Source: Thermodesulfobium sp. 4217-1 (GTDB lineage: Bacteria; Thermodesulfobiota; Thermodesulfobiia; Thermodesulfobiales; Thermodesulfobiaceae). Taken from it: DNA of 40,100 nucleotides. The DNA lies in contig NZ_JBAGBW010000019.1 in NCBI RefSeq assembly GCF_039822205.1, positions 1 to 40,100 of the forward strand, written 5' to 3'. Positions 31,774 to 39,551 of the stretch are shown one piece after another. A program made the position numbers and the translations under genes. Under the pieces are notes generated by a model. The model was not told where the DNA came from. It saw only the letters and a program-made list of their open reading frames with translations, and ran no database searches. Position 1 is the stretch's first letter; each line of letters opens with the position of its first letter.

Positions 31774-33651
31774 TCACCTTGTAAATTTAAAATACATCAA
31801 GGTTATAATAAATGCGCCTATTATGTATGCTATATACCAGTGGATGCTTGAGTTCATAATGGTCTTTGAGAAGAAAGAGCTTATCTTGTTAGAAAGCTTT
31901 GTGATAAATGAGTAAAATGTCTCTATTATGTCTATACTGTAAACATAGGCCGTATCGCTTTCTCTTATTTCTTTAGTTTGATTGAGAGGCTTTAGGAGAG
32001 ATTCTACTATAAATGAATAGGCGCCTATTTTAAACGATTCAGTGCTCAAAGCCTCTAATCCTCCAACCCACGGTGACACCCTTTTTACATCTTTTTCCTT
32101 GCTCTTTAATTTCCAAAGAGCTACGAAAAATATAAAAATCATAATTGCGAATATTGTTGGAGACAAGACTCCAAAAATTGGCCTGCTTGAAACTATCAAA
32201 AGAGGCTTCGGGACCGCCAAAAGGCCATCTAAGAATGTAGGATATCCGAGGCCAATTACAATCAAAGGCGATATAAATCCTAAGGCGATAACCAGAAATA
32301 TCAGGATTGCTTCAGAAATTTTCATCGTCAGCGATTCTATATTTATCACTTCTTTAGTTTTTGTTCCAAGTGCGCTAAATCCTATTAATTTTTTCATACC
32401 GAATGAGCTAAGACCTATTGCAAGAGTAATTAAAATTGCAGAAAAGGTTACGATTAATTTTAAAGATAAATCATCAATCTTGTAAGATTGGAAGAAGGTT
32501 TCGAGTAACATCCAATCGGATACAAAGCCTATCAGGGGAGGGAAGGCGCTTAGAGAAAGGCCTGCGATAATTATGCCTAAGCCAGTTATCTTGCTTACAT
32601 ATTTGAAAACTCCACCCACATTGTCAATTAGCTCTTCTGAAAAAGCCTCTTTTGCATGGCCTATTGAGAGAAAAAGAGCTGTTTTGGAAAACGAGTGTGA
32701 AATTATTATAAATAATGCAGTAAGCATGGCAAATTGCGATAGGTACTGAAGACTTTGTGTGTTTGCAGTTAAGTAAGCTATGCCTAAGCTTGCAAGTATC
32801 ATGGAATTGTTCTCTATGGTAGAGTAAGCTGGCAATTTTTTAAGGCTCCTGGATCTGGCTGCCTGTAGCGCTCCCCAAAGAGCACTAACAGAACCTAATA
32901 AAATGCTTATGATTGCAAATATTTCTATATTTGGGTTTAAAGCAAATATTCTAAATATGCCATAAGTTCCTATTAGGGTAACTGGTACAGAAAGTATTGC
33001 AGCTACGTTTGAAGGAGATTTCGAGTATGTGGAGCTTATCCAGACGTGAAAGGGGATTATGTCCATTTTTATTATGAATGCTAGATAAGCAAAGCTCATA
33101 AATACAATATTGCCTACAGCATTCGCTATGATAAAGCTCCCAGTCTGAGCCCAAAGTGCGCCAAATGCAATAAAAAGTGCTATAGATGATGCTTCGCTAA
33201 ATGCAAGAAAGCTAAATGCCTCTTTATATGTATTTTTTCTCTCAAGAATGCTAAAAAATATTGCTATGGTCATACATTCGAATGAAATCAAAAAGGTTAT
33301 TGCATCTTGAGATGTCAAGATAAAAAACATTGCAAGCATTGAAATATTTATAAAGAGTGCCATCTTCTTGCTAAATAGTTTGTTAAAGTCTATCGAATAA
33401 AATGCGATTATCCCAAAAGAGATAAAGGCTATTATTAAAAAGATTGAAGATGTTTTATCGATTCCAAGCCTCAACGATATATCTGGAAATAGCACAAGAT
33501 TTAGAATATTTAGGGATCTTTCAAACCCCAGTATGCCAACTGCTATTGAAAAAACAGATCCAAGTACAGCAAAAATGCAGCTTAATTTATTCTTAAAAAA
33601 AGAAATTATTCCAAGCAAAAAACAAACAACACTTAATGTATAAAATATCAT
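31774..33651 (-). CDS. HyfB/NuoL-like antiporter subunit of the hydrogenase-like membrane complex
   Basis: This 625-residue polytopic protein belongs to the Mrp/NuoL/HyfB family of proton- or sodium-translocating subunits. The charged residues of the pumping path are kept: Glu in ISFECMTIA (TM5), the lysine in KMDIIPFHVWIS (TM7) and the lysine of SHSFSKTALFLSIGHAKEAF (TM8). C-terminal GGLEALSTESFKIGAYSFI matches the HyfB/HycC tail. It is the last gene of the six-gene operon, overlapping the small-subunit gene by four bases. In ordinary complexes this subunit is driven by the redox arm; here that arm has lost its metal sites. Confidence 0.88.
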   Translation of the reverse strand: MIFYTLSVVCFLLGIISFFKNKLSCIFAVLGSVFSIAVGILGFERSLNILNLVLFPDISLRLGIDKTSSIFLIIAFISFGIIAFYSIDFNKLFSKKMALFINISMLAMFFILTSQDAITFLISFECMTIAIFFSILERKNTYKEAFSFLAFSEASSIALFIAFGALWAQTGSFIIANAVGNIVFMSFAYLAFIIKMDIIPFHVWISSTYSKSPSNVAAILSVPVTLIGTYGIFRIFALNPNIEIFAIISILLGSVSALWGALQAARSRSLKKLPAYSTIENNSMILASLGIAYLTANTQSLQYLSQFAMLTALFIIISHSFSKTALFLSIGHAKEAFSEELIDNVGGVFKYVSKITGLGIIIAGLSLSAFPPLIGFVSDWMLLETFFQSYKIDDLSLKLIVTFSAILITLAIGLSSFGMKKLIGFSALGTKTKEVINIESLTMKISEAILIFLVIALGFISPLIVIGLGYPTFLDGLLAVPKPLLIVSSRPIFGVLSPTIFAIMIFIFFVALWKLKSKEKDVKRVSPWVGGLEALSTESFKIGAYSFIVESLLKPLNQTKEIRESDTAYVYSIDIIETFYSFITKLSNKISSFFSKTIMNSSIHWYIAYIIGAFIITLMYFKFTR

Positions 33652-34115
33652 TTTTTCTCATCACCTTTCATGAAGGCTAATATGTAGGAAAGCATTTCAT
33701 CTCTTGAGACATCACCCTTAATATGGCCTATTACATTGGGTATATCGAAATTGTCAAAACTAATGCCCAGGTCGTTGTTCTCAGTTAACAGTACGCCAAA
33801 AGGTTCGGGCATTTGGTTTATAGCTTCCAGCATTAGGGGGACCATTTTTTCAGTTGGCCTGCCTAAAACGATCAAAAGATCGGCCTCCCTTGGTGTTTGA
33901 GTAAAAAATATGCCAAGCCTGTGTAAATTGTATTTTGGCGACAAAAGCGCAAATATTTCAAAGTTTAAGGCATTATCATTTCCTACATCTATACAAAATA
34001 TGTGGATAGACCTCTTAAAAATATTTTTTATATATAGTTGCTTGAGATTTAATTTTGAAATATTTAATTTTTTTTCAGTATATTTTTTTGTTAAACCATA
34101 AATTGGCCAGAACAA
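33648..34115 (-). CDS. Hydrogenase small-subunit/NuoB-like protein lacking all Fe-S ligands
   Basis: The 155-residue protein aligns along its length with NuoB/HyfI-type small subunits, including FEIFALLSPKYNLHRLGI, READLLIVLGRPTEKM and MPEPFGVLL. The four cysteines that bind the proximal [4Fe-4S] cluster are gone. The CNGCD position reads DNALN (Asp47, Leu50), the GDCA position reads TENN (Asn113) and the PGCPP position reads HIKGD (Lys133 region). Only one cysteine remains, Cys41, outside the motif. The TTG start is behind GGAGG at a distance of five bases. The fold is kept but electron transfer through it is not possible by the known mechanism. It is encoded between the large subunit and the HyfB-like subunit with tight spacing. 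Confidence 0.85.
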   Translation of the reverse strand: MFWPIYGLTKKYTEKKLNISKLNLKQLYIKNIFKRSIHIFCIDVGNDNALNFEIFALLSPKYNLHRLGIFFTQTPREADLLIVLGRPTEKMVPLMLEAINQMPEPFGVLLTENNDLGISFDNFDIPNVIGHIKGDVSRDEMLSYILAFMKGDEKK

Positions 34116-34136
34116 TTTTTTCCTCCTTGATATTTT

Positions 34137-35372
34137 TTATCTTGCACAGTCGCAGAAAAATGCCCCAAAAGAATCGACTGTAAAAGGAAAGTCTGTAAAT
34201 ATCTGTCCTACCAATGCCTTTTGGATAGCCCTAAATAAAAAGGTGGATGGTGTACTGATATATACATAGTCAATCTTTTGATCTTTGATCTCTACATAGT
34301 ATGTTATCGATCCACTTGCCGATTCACTTTGACCGATTCCTGAGTCTCTCTTTTGAGAAGTCTTTAGAGATTTTGGGCTTTCTGGTTGAGTTTCTTGAAG
34401 TAATTCTATCGATTCTTCTATGATTTCCAAAGACTGACTTACTTCTTTGGCTCTTACTATCATTCTGGCAAGCGAGTCTCCCTCTTCTTCCAATATGGGT
34501 TTGAAATTTTTGGTGGTTTTGCTAAATTCTCTAATATCAAGACTGTAATTCATCGCTTTAAGCGCTGGCCCATCAAAGCCAATGTTATAAAAATCTTCTA
34601 TTGTTAGAATTCCTGTATTGTGAAGTCTGTCTAAATAATTTCTGCTGTCTAAACTGAAATTGTATATTTTCTTAAATTCATTTACTACTTTTTTTAGCTC
34701 TTCTAAGTAATTTAGGAAAAGCTCTTTCGGAAAATCTTTAACCTCTCCAACCCTTTTTATCTTCTTTAAGAAGGTGGAGTTAAAGTATTTTGAGTTTAAA
34801 GAAATGCATCTTTCGAACAAGTATAATAGATGAGAAGAATAAACTTTTTGGGCTGCTGATATAGAGAGCTTTACAATAACATAAATATGATTATAAATTC
34901 TCTCTATTTCTAAGAATATTACTCTTAGAAGCTTTGAATAGCCGCTTAGCTCTATACCAAGGGCCTCTTCTATTGCCTGGGTAAATGCTACAGAGTGAGA
35001 AAATGCAAAGTTTGAGCAAACTGACTCTGCAAGAGGTATGGCCTCATCAAAAGATCGACCAACCATAAGATTTTCAATCTTTCGTGATTTATAGGTTTGG
35101 TCTATGTTTACTGCAAGCATTCTTTCACCATAAGTTTTAAGATGGTAGATTGAGCACTCCTGATTGGCTCCTGCTAAAGGACCTAGCCTGAAATTAAATA
35201 CCTCTTCTGACGTAATGTTAGAATCTGTGTAAACATAGTCCCTATCTCTAAGCCAGTCATAATACTTAAAGTCTGTTTTTTGAGATAGATCAACAAGCCC
35301 TGTAAATGTGCCAGAGGATACAAGTAATTTTTCTGTATTATCTGAAGATATTATCCCTAAAAGTCTTTTCAT
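34137..35372 (-). CDS. Hydrogenase large-subunit/NuoD-like protein with degenerate NiFe site
   Basis: The 411-residue protein follows the group 4 hydrogenase large-subunit pattern: FRLGPL, ENLMVGRSFDEAIPLAE, FSHSVAFTQAIEEALGIE, then SITYYVEIKDQKIDYVYIST and the C-terminal DSFGAFF. The L1 motif R-I-C-G-x-C reads SVCSNF: Cys119 stays and the second cysteine is Phe122. The L2 motif DPCxxC reads GAFFCDC with Cys407 and Cys409 off register. The EAPRG arginine loop reads ESASGS. A four-cysteine NiFe centre cannot form. The family fits Ehr (energy-converting hydrogenase-related) complexes, which are defined by the loss of these motifs. It overlaps the HyfF-like gene by four bases. Confidence 0.85.
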   Translation of the reverse strand: MKRLLGIISSDNTEKLLVSSGTFTGLVDLSQKTDFKYYDWLRDRDYVYTDSNITSEEVFNFRLGPLAGANQECSIYHLKTYGERMLAVNIDQTYKSRKIENLMVGRSFDEAIPLAESVCSNFAFSHSVAFTQAIEEALGIELSGYSKLLRVIFLEIERIYNHIYVIVKLSISAAQKVYSSHLLYLFERCISLNSKYFNSTFLKKIKRVGEVKDFPKELFLNYLEELKKVVNEFKKIYNFSLDSRNYLDRLHNTGILTIEDFYNIGFDGPALKAMNYSLDIREFSKTTKNFKPILEEEGDSLARMIVRAKEVSQSLEIIEESIELLQETQPESPKSLKTSQKRDSGIGQSESASGSITYYVEIKDQKIDYVYISTPSTFLFRAIQKALVGQIFTDFPFTVDSFGAFFCDCAR

Positions 35373-36745
35373 TTTATTATTCCTCCAAGAAAGCTGTATA
35401 AAAATGGAATTGCAATCAAGAATAACAGGGACAAAGAAATACTTATCATAGGAATGTATACGAATTTGCTTTCAATAAAAGGTTTTTTGTCAGACTCACT
35501 GAACACCATGGATATGACTTTGTTGTTAATAAAGAGAAACGCAATGCACAAAAACGCAAACAGCACCGCTCCTGTGATATAACCATATATTTGGATTACC
35601 TTTGATAGTATTATCAGCTCCCCTACAAAGGTAGCAAATGGTGGAGCTCCTGTCACGGCAAGCGATCCGAAGAAGAAGAACAAACCTGTTTTTGGCATAA
35701 GGTTTATCATATTTTTTACATCTTCAATTTTTTTAGTTTTAAATCTGTGAAGTATGTTACCAGTCAACATAAAGGTTCCTGACTTTGCAAGGGCATGGGA
35801 GAAGATTAGAATTATGGCTCCAAAGAGACCAAAAGTTCCAAGGCTGATGCCAATCAAGGACATGCCCATATTTTCAATTGAAGAATAAGCAAACAGTCTC
35901 TTGTAAATTGTTTGTGAGCCTGCAATGATAGCTGCTGTGGCCACGCTAAGAAATCCTAAGGAAAATGCAAAGAGGCTAAGGTAGTAATTTGGAAATATTT
36001 CAAATATTCTAATCAAAGGATAAAGGGAGACTGGCAAGAGTACTGCAGAAAATATAGCGCTCACTGGTGCTGGAGCCTTTCCGTGAGCGTCAGGAAGCCA
36101 TGTGTACATTGGGAAGATGCCGGCCTTAGTGCCGTATCCAATGATTGACAAGAGAGATCCCAATAAAAATATGCTATCAGTTGGGTGGAGTTGCAATAAG
36201 CTAAATATAGATAGTGTTTTCTCGCTAGAGTATATAAATAGGGTAGCTATAAGAGATATTATTAAGCCAACTGACACAATTATTATATATCTGTATGCTG
36301 CCTCGACTGCAATTGAGTCGTTTTGGGTAGACACCAAAAGAGCGCTAGTAAAGGTTGTGGCTTCAATTCCTACCCAAATTAAGCCAAGGTTGTTCAATAC
36401 AACTGATGCAAATAGAGCTGAGACGAAGATATTCAATAAGCTAAAATACTGATGAACTTTTATCAGTTTGTTTTCAATGTGATTGATATATTCTATGGAA
36501 AAAATTACAACGCTTAAATATACAATTGATATCATTAGAGAGAATACTTTGGAAAGATTGTCAACGTATAGGTAATTGTTTTGTACAGTTGGCTCCCAAA
36601 ATCCTACAATGACTGATAATATGCAAAGTACAGAGGACGCAATAGAAATGGTTTTTGCAAATCTTTTAAATGCAAAAAAGCCAATAATTGATGCAATAAA
36701 AGAAATTAGACAGGGTAGTAGATAAATAAATTCAAAATTAATCAT
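35369..36745 (-). CDS. HyfF/NuoN-like antiporter subunit of the hydrogenase-like membrane complex
   Basis: This 458-residue antiporter-like subunit keeps all residues that make a Mrp-type channel work: Glu in VGIEATTF, lysine in YGTKAGIFPMYTWLPDAHGK, and the Lys/His of IFSHALAKSGTFML. The extended APAPVSAIFS loop is normal for HyfF. At about 14 hydrophobic segments it is a complete pump module. It overlaps hyfE by four bases upstream and the large-subunit gene downstream. Because both antiporter-like subunits are intact while the catalytic ones are not, the complex probably still moves ions. Confidence 0.9.
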   Translation of the reverse strand: MINFEFIYLLPCLISFIASIIGFFAFKRFAKTISIASSVLCILSVIVGFWEPTVQNNYLYVDNLSKVFSLMISIVYLSVVIFSIEYINHIENKLIKVHQYFSLLNIFVSALFASVVLNNLGLIWVGIEATTFTSALLVSTQNDSIAVEAAYRYIIIVSVGLIISLIATLFIYSSEKTLSIFSLLQLHPTDSIFLLGSLLSIIGYGTKAGIFPMYTWLPDAHGKAPAPVSAIFSAVLLPVSLYPLIRIFEIFPNYYLSLFAFSLGFLSVATAAIIAGSQTIYKRLFAYSSIENMGMSLIGISLGTFGLFGAIILIFSHALAKSGTFMLTGNILHRFKTKKIEDVKNMINLMPKTGLFFFFGSLAVTGAPPFATFVGELIILSKVIQIYGYITGAVLFAFLCIAFLFINNKVISMVFSESDKKPFIESKFVYIPMISISLSLLFLIAIPFLYSFLGGIIK

Positions 36746-37365
36746 CCGTATAGCTCCTCCTCATTGTCTATATTTTCCTTTCTGAGCCTCATTATTATGG
36801 AGCTAACCAAGACAATTCCCAATATATCGAGTACTATGCCTGCCTCTACTATGAAAGGGAGTCCACTGAAGATATATCCAAAAAGAAAGATAGAGTTCTC
36901 CATTACCAAATATCCAATCAACTGATTGTACGCATTTGACTTTGAAATAATGAGAAAAGCACCTTGTAGCATGAGGGTGATGGGGATAGATTCGAGAACT
37001 GAGCCAGAATTTGACAGAGCTATTGAATATAGCCCATAACTAAAAAGCGCAAGACAGATAGAAATGATGATCGAAAGGCTCACGCCAAGTGGATTTTTCG
37101 ACTCTCTAACTCTCCAAATATCCTTTTTAATCGTTTTTAAAAGATATCGAGGGATAAAAATGGCTCTGGTTAAGATGGTTAAAATTGCAAGAATTATTAA
37201 AGTAGGCTCTCTATTTATAATGCCTATGGCAAGAAGAAAAATCCCCAATATCCATGAAGAAAGATCAAAGGTTTTTATTGTAGTGGAAATATAAGATTGC
37301 CACTGCATAAAAACTATCAGTATTATCTGTATAAATCCAACCAGTATAAATATATTATTTTGCAT
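36742..37365 (-). CDS. HyfE-like membrane subunit
   Basis: The 207-residue protein has about six hydrophobic segments and matches the HyfE type (a NuoK-related membrane subunit), seen in NAYNQLIGYLVMENSIFLFG and GIVLDILGIVLVSSIIM. A glutamate within the VMENS helix is the residue usually kept in this family. It lies eight bases after the HyfC-like gene and overlaps the HyfF-like gene. It would form part of the connecting membrane arm between the NuoH-like and antiporter subunits. Confidence 0.85.
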   Translation of the reverse strand: MQNNIFILVGFIQIILIVFMQWQSYISTTIKTFDLSSWILGIFLLAIGIINREPTLIILAILTILTRAIFIPRYLLKTIKKDIWRVRESKNPLGVSLSIIISICLALFSYGLYSIALSNSGSVLESIPITLMLQGAFLIISKSNAYNQLIGYLVMENSIFLFGYIFSGLPFIVEAGIVLDILGIVLVSSIIMRLRKENIDNEEELYG

Positions 37366-37373
37366 TTTCTACC

Positions 37374-38336
37374 TCACATTTTCGTGGTATAAAAGACTAT
37401 CATTGCAATAAGTGCAAAGGCGAAGCCTACCGATATGAAATCAAATATTTTCATCAATCTATACTTGGAAAGGGTAGTGTTTATAAGGGCGAAGATAAAA
37501 ATTAGAATTAACATCTTGAAAAAGTTAATGAACATGTATATAAGAACATTTAATATATTCATTTGCATTGGCACAAAGAATGGGAATGTGAACACGTTTA
37601 TAAACACGTTCATTAACAAGAAGGCTTTTATATAGCTTCCCCATTTATTTAGAGCAAGCTCTTTCCCTGAATATTCAAGATTTAGAGATTGATCTATCAT
37701 GCCAAGCTCGTTGCTAGAATCAGATTCAATAGGCAGGCTGCCTGTCTCGATGATCAGAAGAAAAAAGAATGCTGCTGCAATAAAGATATGTGTTAGTGAA
37801 AAATACCACAAATTAGATGTTTGGAGTATGTTGTTAATTACATAAGGATTATTCGTTCCAGATATTACTCCGAACATTATAAATATGAGTAATAATATAG
37901 GCTCTGTGAAGACCCCAATTGACGATGCTCTGGATGCACCAAGAATAGAGTAATTGTTTCTTGTGTCAAGAGCTGCTATCTTTTTTAATGTAGATGCTGC
38001 TGCGAAAATTAACCCACCTCCTATAAAGTCAACCACTGGACCGAAAGTAAGAGGAAATGCAGTAATGATGGGCAATACAAGAGTCAATAACAGATACATT
38101 GCAAAGGTTAGATATGGCGTGATCTCGAAAAGGACCGATGTGGTGATCGGATATGTACTTTGTTTTTTGAAAAGCTTAAAGAGGTTGTAATACTCTTGAA
38201 AGATTGATGGACCAATTTTTGATTCTATTCTTTCTTCAACCTTTCTGAGTATGCCTACTGCAAGGGGAGCAAGTGTTACAACGTAAATTAATTGGACAAA
38301 AGATAGGGCTAAGAGCTCAAAATCTTTACTAAGCAT
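37374..38336 (-). CDS. HyfC/NuoH-like membrane anchor subunit
   Basis: The 320-residue protein has eight or so membrane helices and is the NuoH/HyfC/EchB homologue that normally anchors the soluble catalytic arm. KVEERIESKIGPSIFQEYYNLFKLFKK matches the conserved cytoplasmic loop (R-x-GP-x-x-x-Q), and ETGSLPIESDSSNELGMIDQ is the second signature with its conserved acidic residues. It is the first structural gene of the operon. The ATG has only a weak upstream site, and a twelve-residue leader frame overlaps it by eight bases, so its translation may depend on that leader. Confidence 0.88.
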   Translation of the reverse strand: MLSKDFELLALSFVQLIYVVTLAPLAVGILRKVEERIESKIGPSIFQEYYNLFKLFKKQSTYPITTSVLFEITPYLTFAMYLLLTLVLPIITAFPLTFGPVVDFIGGGLIFAAASTLKKIAALDTRNNYSILGASRASSIGVFTEPILLLIFIMFGVISGTNNPYVINNILQTSNLWYFSLTHIFIAAAFFFLLIIETGSLPIESDSSNELGMIDQSLNLEYSGKELALNKWGSYIKAFLLMNVFINVFTFPFFVPMQMNILNVLIYMFINFFKMLILIFIFALINTTLSKYRLMKIFDFISVGFAFALIAMIVFYTTKM

Positions 38337-38367
38337 AATTTTTGCCTTTTTGACAAATGAAACTCAT
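38329..38367 (-). CDS. Short leader reading frame between the riboswitch and the HyfC-like gene
   Basis: Minus-strand ATG at 38367 lies eleven bases after the AGGAG at 38383-38379. It opens a twelve-codon frame (MSFICQKGKNYA) whose stop overlaps the first bases of the HyfC-like gene by eight. The arrangement is that of translational coupling: ribosomes loaded at the riboswitch-controlled site would end at the next start. It could instead be an accident of sequence, with the AGGAG acting on the main start from a distance. Confidence 0.35.
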   Translation of the reverse strand: MSFICQKGKNYA

Positions 38368-38377
38368 TGGCGTTTCA

Positions 38378-38450
38378 ACTCCTTTCAAAAATATACTAGG
38401 AGTCATCAGCCATCTATGGGGCATTACGGTGAACTCCATCACCGAAAGCT
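38378..38450 (-). ncRNA. Fluoride riboswitch (crcB motif) with a Shine-Dalgarno-sequestering platform
   Basis: On the minus strand GGTGATGGAGTTCACC (38443-38428) is the crcB stem with its loop, and GGCTGATGACTCCTA (38411-38397) is the highly conserved 3' half. The loop GGAGT (38437-38433) can form the defining pseudoknot with ACTCC (38403-38399), and GCC (38422-38420) pairs with GGC (38411-38409). Downstream, AGGAGT (38383-38378) can pair instead with ACTCCT (38403-38398). This puts a ribosome-binding sequence in competition with the aptamer. Fluoride would free it, giving an ON switch at translation. The promoter ends right before the aptamer, so it begins the transcript of the hydrogenase-like operon. 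Confidence 0.92.
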
Positions 38451-38452
38451 AC

Positions 38453-38482
38453 CTTATACCACAAAAAGACATTGATTGTCAA
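38453..38482 (-). promoter_or_regulatory. Promoter of the riboswitch-controlled membrane-complex operon
   Basis: Minus-strand TTGACA (38482-38477) and TATAAG (38458-38453) are 18 bases apart. Transcription would begin near 38446, three or so bases before the aptamer stem, which is exactly where a riboswitch transcript should start. Confidence 0.88.
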
Positions 38483-38507
38483 TAAAGGCAAATTAAAAAA
38501 ATAAAAT

Positions 38508-38535
38508 TTGGCTTCTTTTGTTATAGAATTATATT
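38508..38535 (+). promoter_or_regulatory. Weak promoter-like sequence of the beta-hydroxyacid dehydrogenase gene
   Basis: TTGGCT at 38508-38513 and TATATT at 38530-38535 are 16 bases apart, back to back with the riboswitch promoter. Both hexamers carry mismatches. Confidence 0.35.
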
Positions 38536-38562
38536 TATATAGATTACTTGGAGGTGAATGTT

Positions 38563-39420
38563 GTGAATATTGGTTTTATAGGGCTTGGAATTATGGGTTC
38601 TGGGATGGCAAATAATTTATTAAAATCAGGATTTAATATGTATGTCTTTAACCGTACAAGAGAAAAGGCAAAAGAATTAGAAGATAATGGCGCTAAATTT
38701 TGCAGCACTCCAAATGAACTTGCAGAAAAGAGCGAATTAATTTTTATGATGTTAACTGATGTGAGAGCGTGTAGGGCTGTGAGTGAGGGTAAAGATGGAT
38801 TTTTAGAAAGCTTAAGCAAAGGTAAGGTTGTAGTGAACTTTAGCACAGTTCATCCAAATTATTCTTTGGAGCTACGCAACATGGTTAAAGACAAGGAAGC
38901 TATGTTTTTGGAGTCTCCTGTTTTAGGAAGCAAGATTCCTGCCCAAAAGGGCGAGCTTGTAATTCTCGCTGCTGGTGACAAAGAGGCTTTTGAAGCGTGT
39001 ACAAACTCATTTGAGAAGATTTCAAAGAAGGCAATGTACTTGGGCGATGTTCCGAAGGCATCCTATGTGAAGGTCGTGAACAACGAGGCTTTCGCTACTT
39101 CTTTGACAGCTTATCTTGAAGGCTTAGCTTTTGCCAAAAAGATAGGTTTAGATCCTGAGATGGTATTTAACATATTGAATGCTGGCGCTCTTGCCAACCC
39201 ATATTTTGAGTTTAAGATTAAGAAGGTCTTAAACGACGACTTTGAAACTCATTTTTCTCTTGCAAATATGAAAAAGGATCTTGGATTTGCAGTAAGCGTT
39301 GCTGATGAATTTAAATGTTATTGTCCTACTCTTGCTGCTGTAAATGAAACATTTAAAAAGGGTTTAAAAAGACATGCAGAGGAAGATATGAGCGCAATAT
39401 ATAAAGTGTTTGATGAATAA
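38563..39420 (+). CDS. NAD(P)-dependent beta-hydroxyacid dehydrogenase, glyoxylate/succinic-semialdehyde reductase type
   Basis: This 285-residue enzyme reduces small aldehydes or 2-oxoacids such as glyoxylate or succinic semialdehyde, or oxidises beta-hydroxyacids. The Rossmann turn is GLGIMGSGMANNLL (residues 7-20) with NRT at 30-32, which favours NADP. The substrate loop SPVLGSKIPA (118-127) is the GLYR form, and the catalytic lysine is Lys170 in YVKVVNN with Asn174. The GTG at 38563 is six bases after GGAGGTG. The divergent neighbour is the fluoride-controlled complex, but no functional link is shown. Confidence 0.88.
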   Translation: MNIGFIGLGIMGSGMANNLLKSGFNMYVFNRTREKAKELEDNGAKFCSTPNELAEKSELIFMMLTDVRACRAVSEGKDGFLESLSKGKVVVNFSTVHPNYSLELRNMVKDKEAMFLESPVLGSKIPAQKGELVILAAGDKEAFEACTNSFEKISKKAMYLGDVPKASYVKVVNNEAFATSLTAYLEGLAFAKKIGLDPEMVFNILNAGALANPYFEFKIKKVLNDDFETHFSLANMKKDLGFAVSVADEFKCYCPTLAAVNETFKKGLKRHAEEDMSAIYKVFDE

Positions 39421-39500
39421 TTTCACCTTTTAACCATAGATATCTTGTGAAACAGCAATTGGTTTAAAGAAATTTTAATTTTTTTTATATAAAGTTTAAG

Positions 39501-39506
39501 TATAAT
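39501..39506 (+). promoter_or_regulatory. -10 element of the SLH-protein gene
   Basis: A perfect TATAAT lies 45 bases before the predicted start, in AT-rich DNA without a clear -35 hexamer. The 131-base gap before the gene holds no other recognisable element. Confidence 0.4.
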
Positions 39507-39551
39507 TTATACATTGGTAAACAAAGAATTTCGGAAAAAGAGGAATTGAGA

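Noticed and set aside
33648-38336. Calling the cluster a working formate hydrogenlyase or hydrogenase 4
   Set aside because: The metal ligands of both catalytic subunits are missing and no formate dehydrogenase or ferredoxin-type subunit is present.
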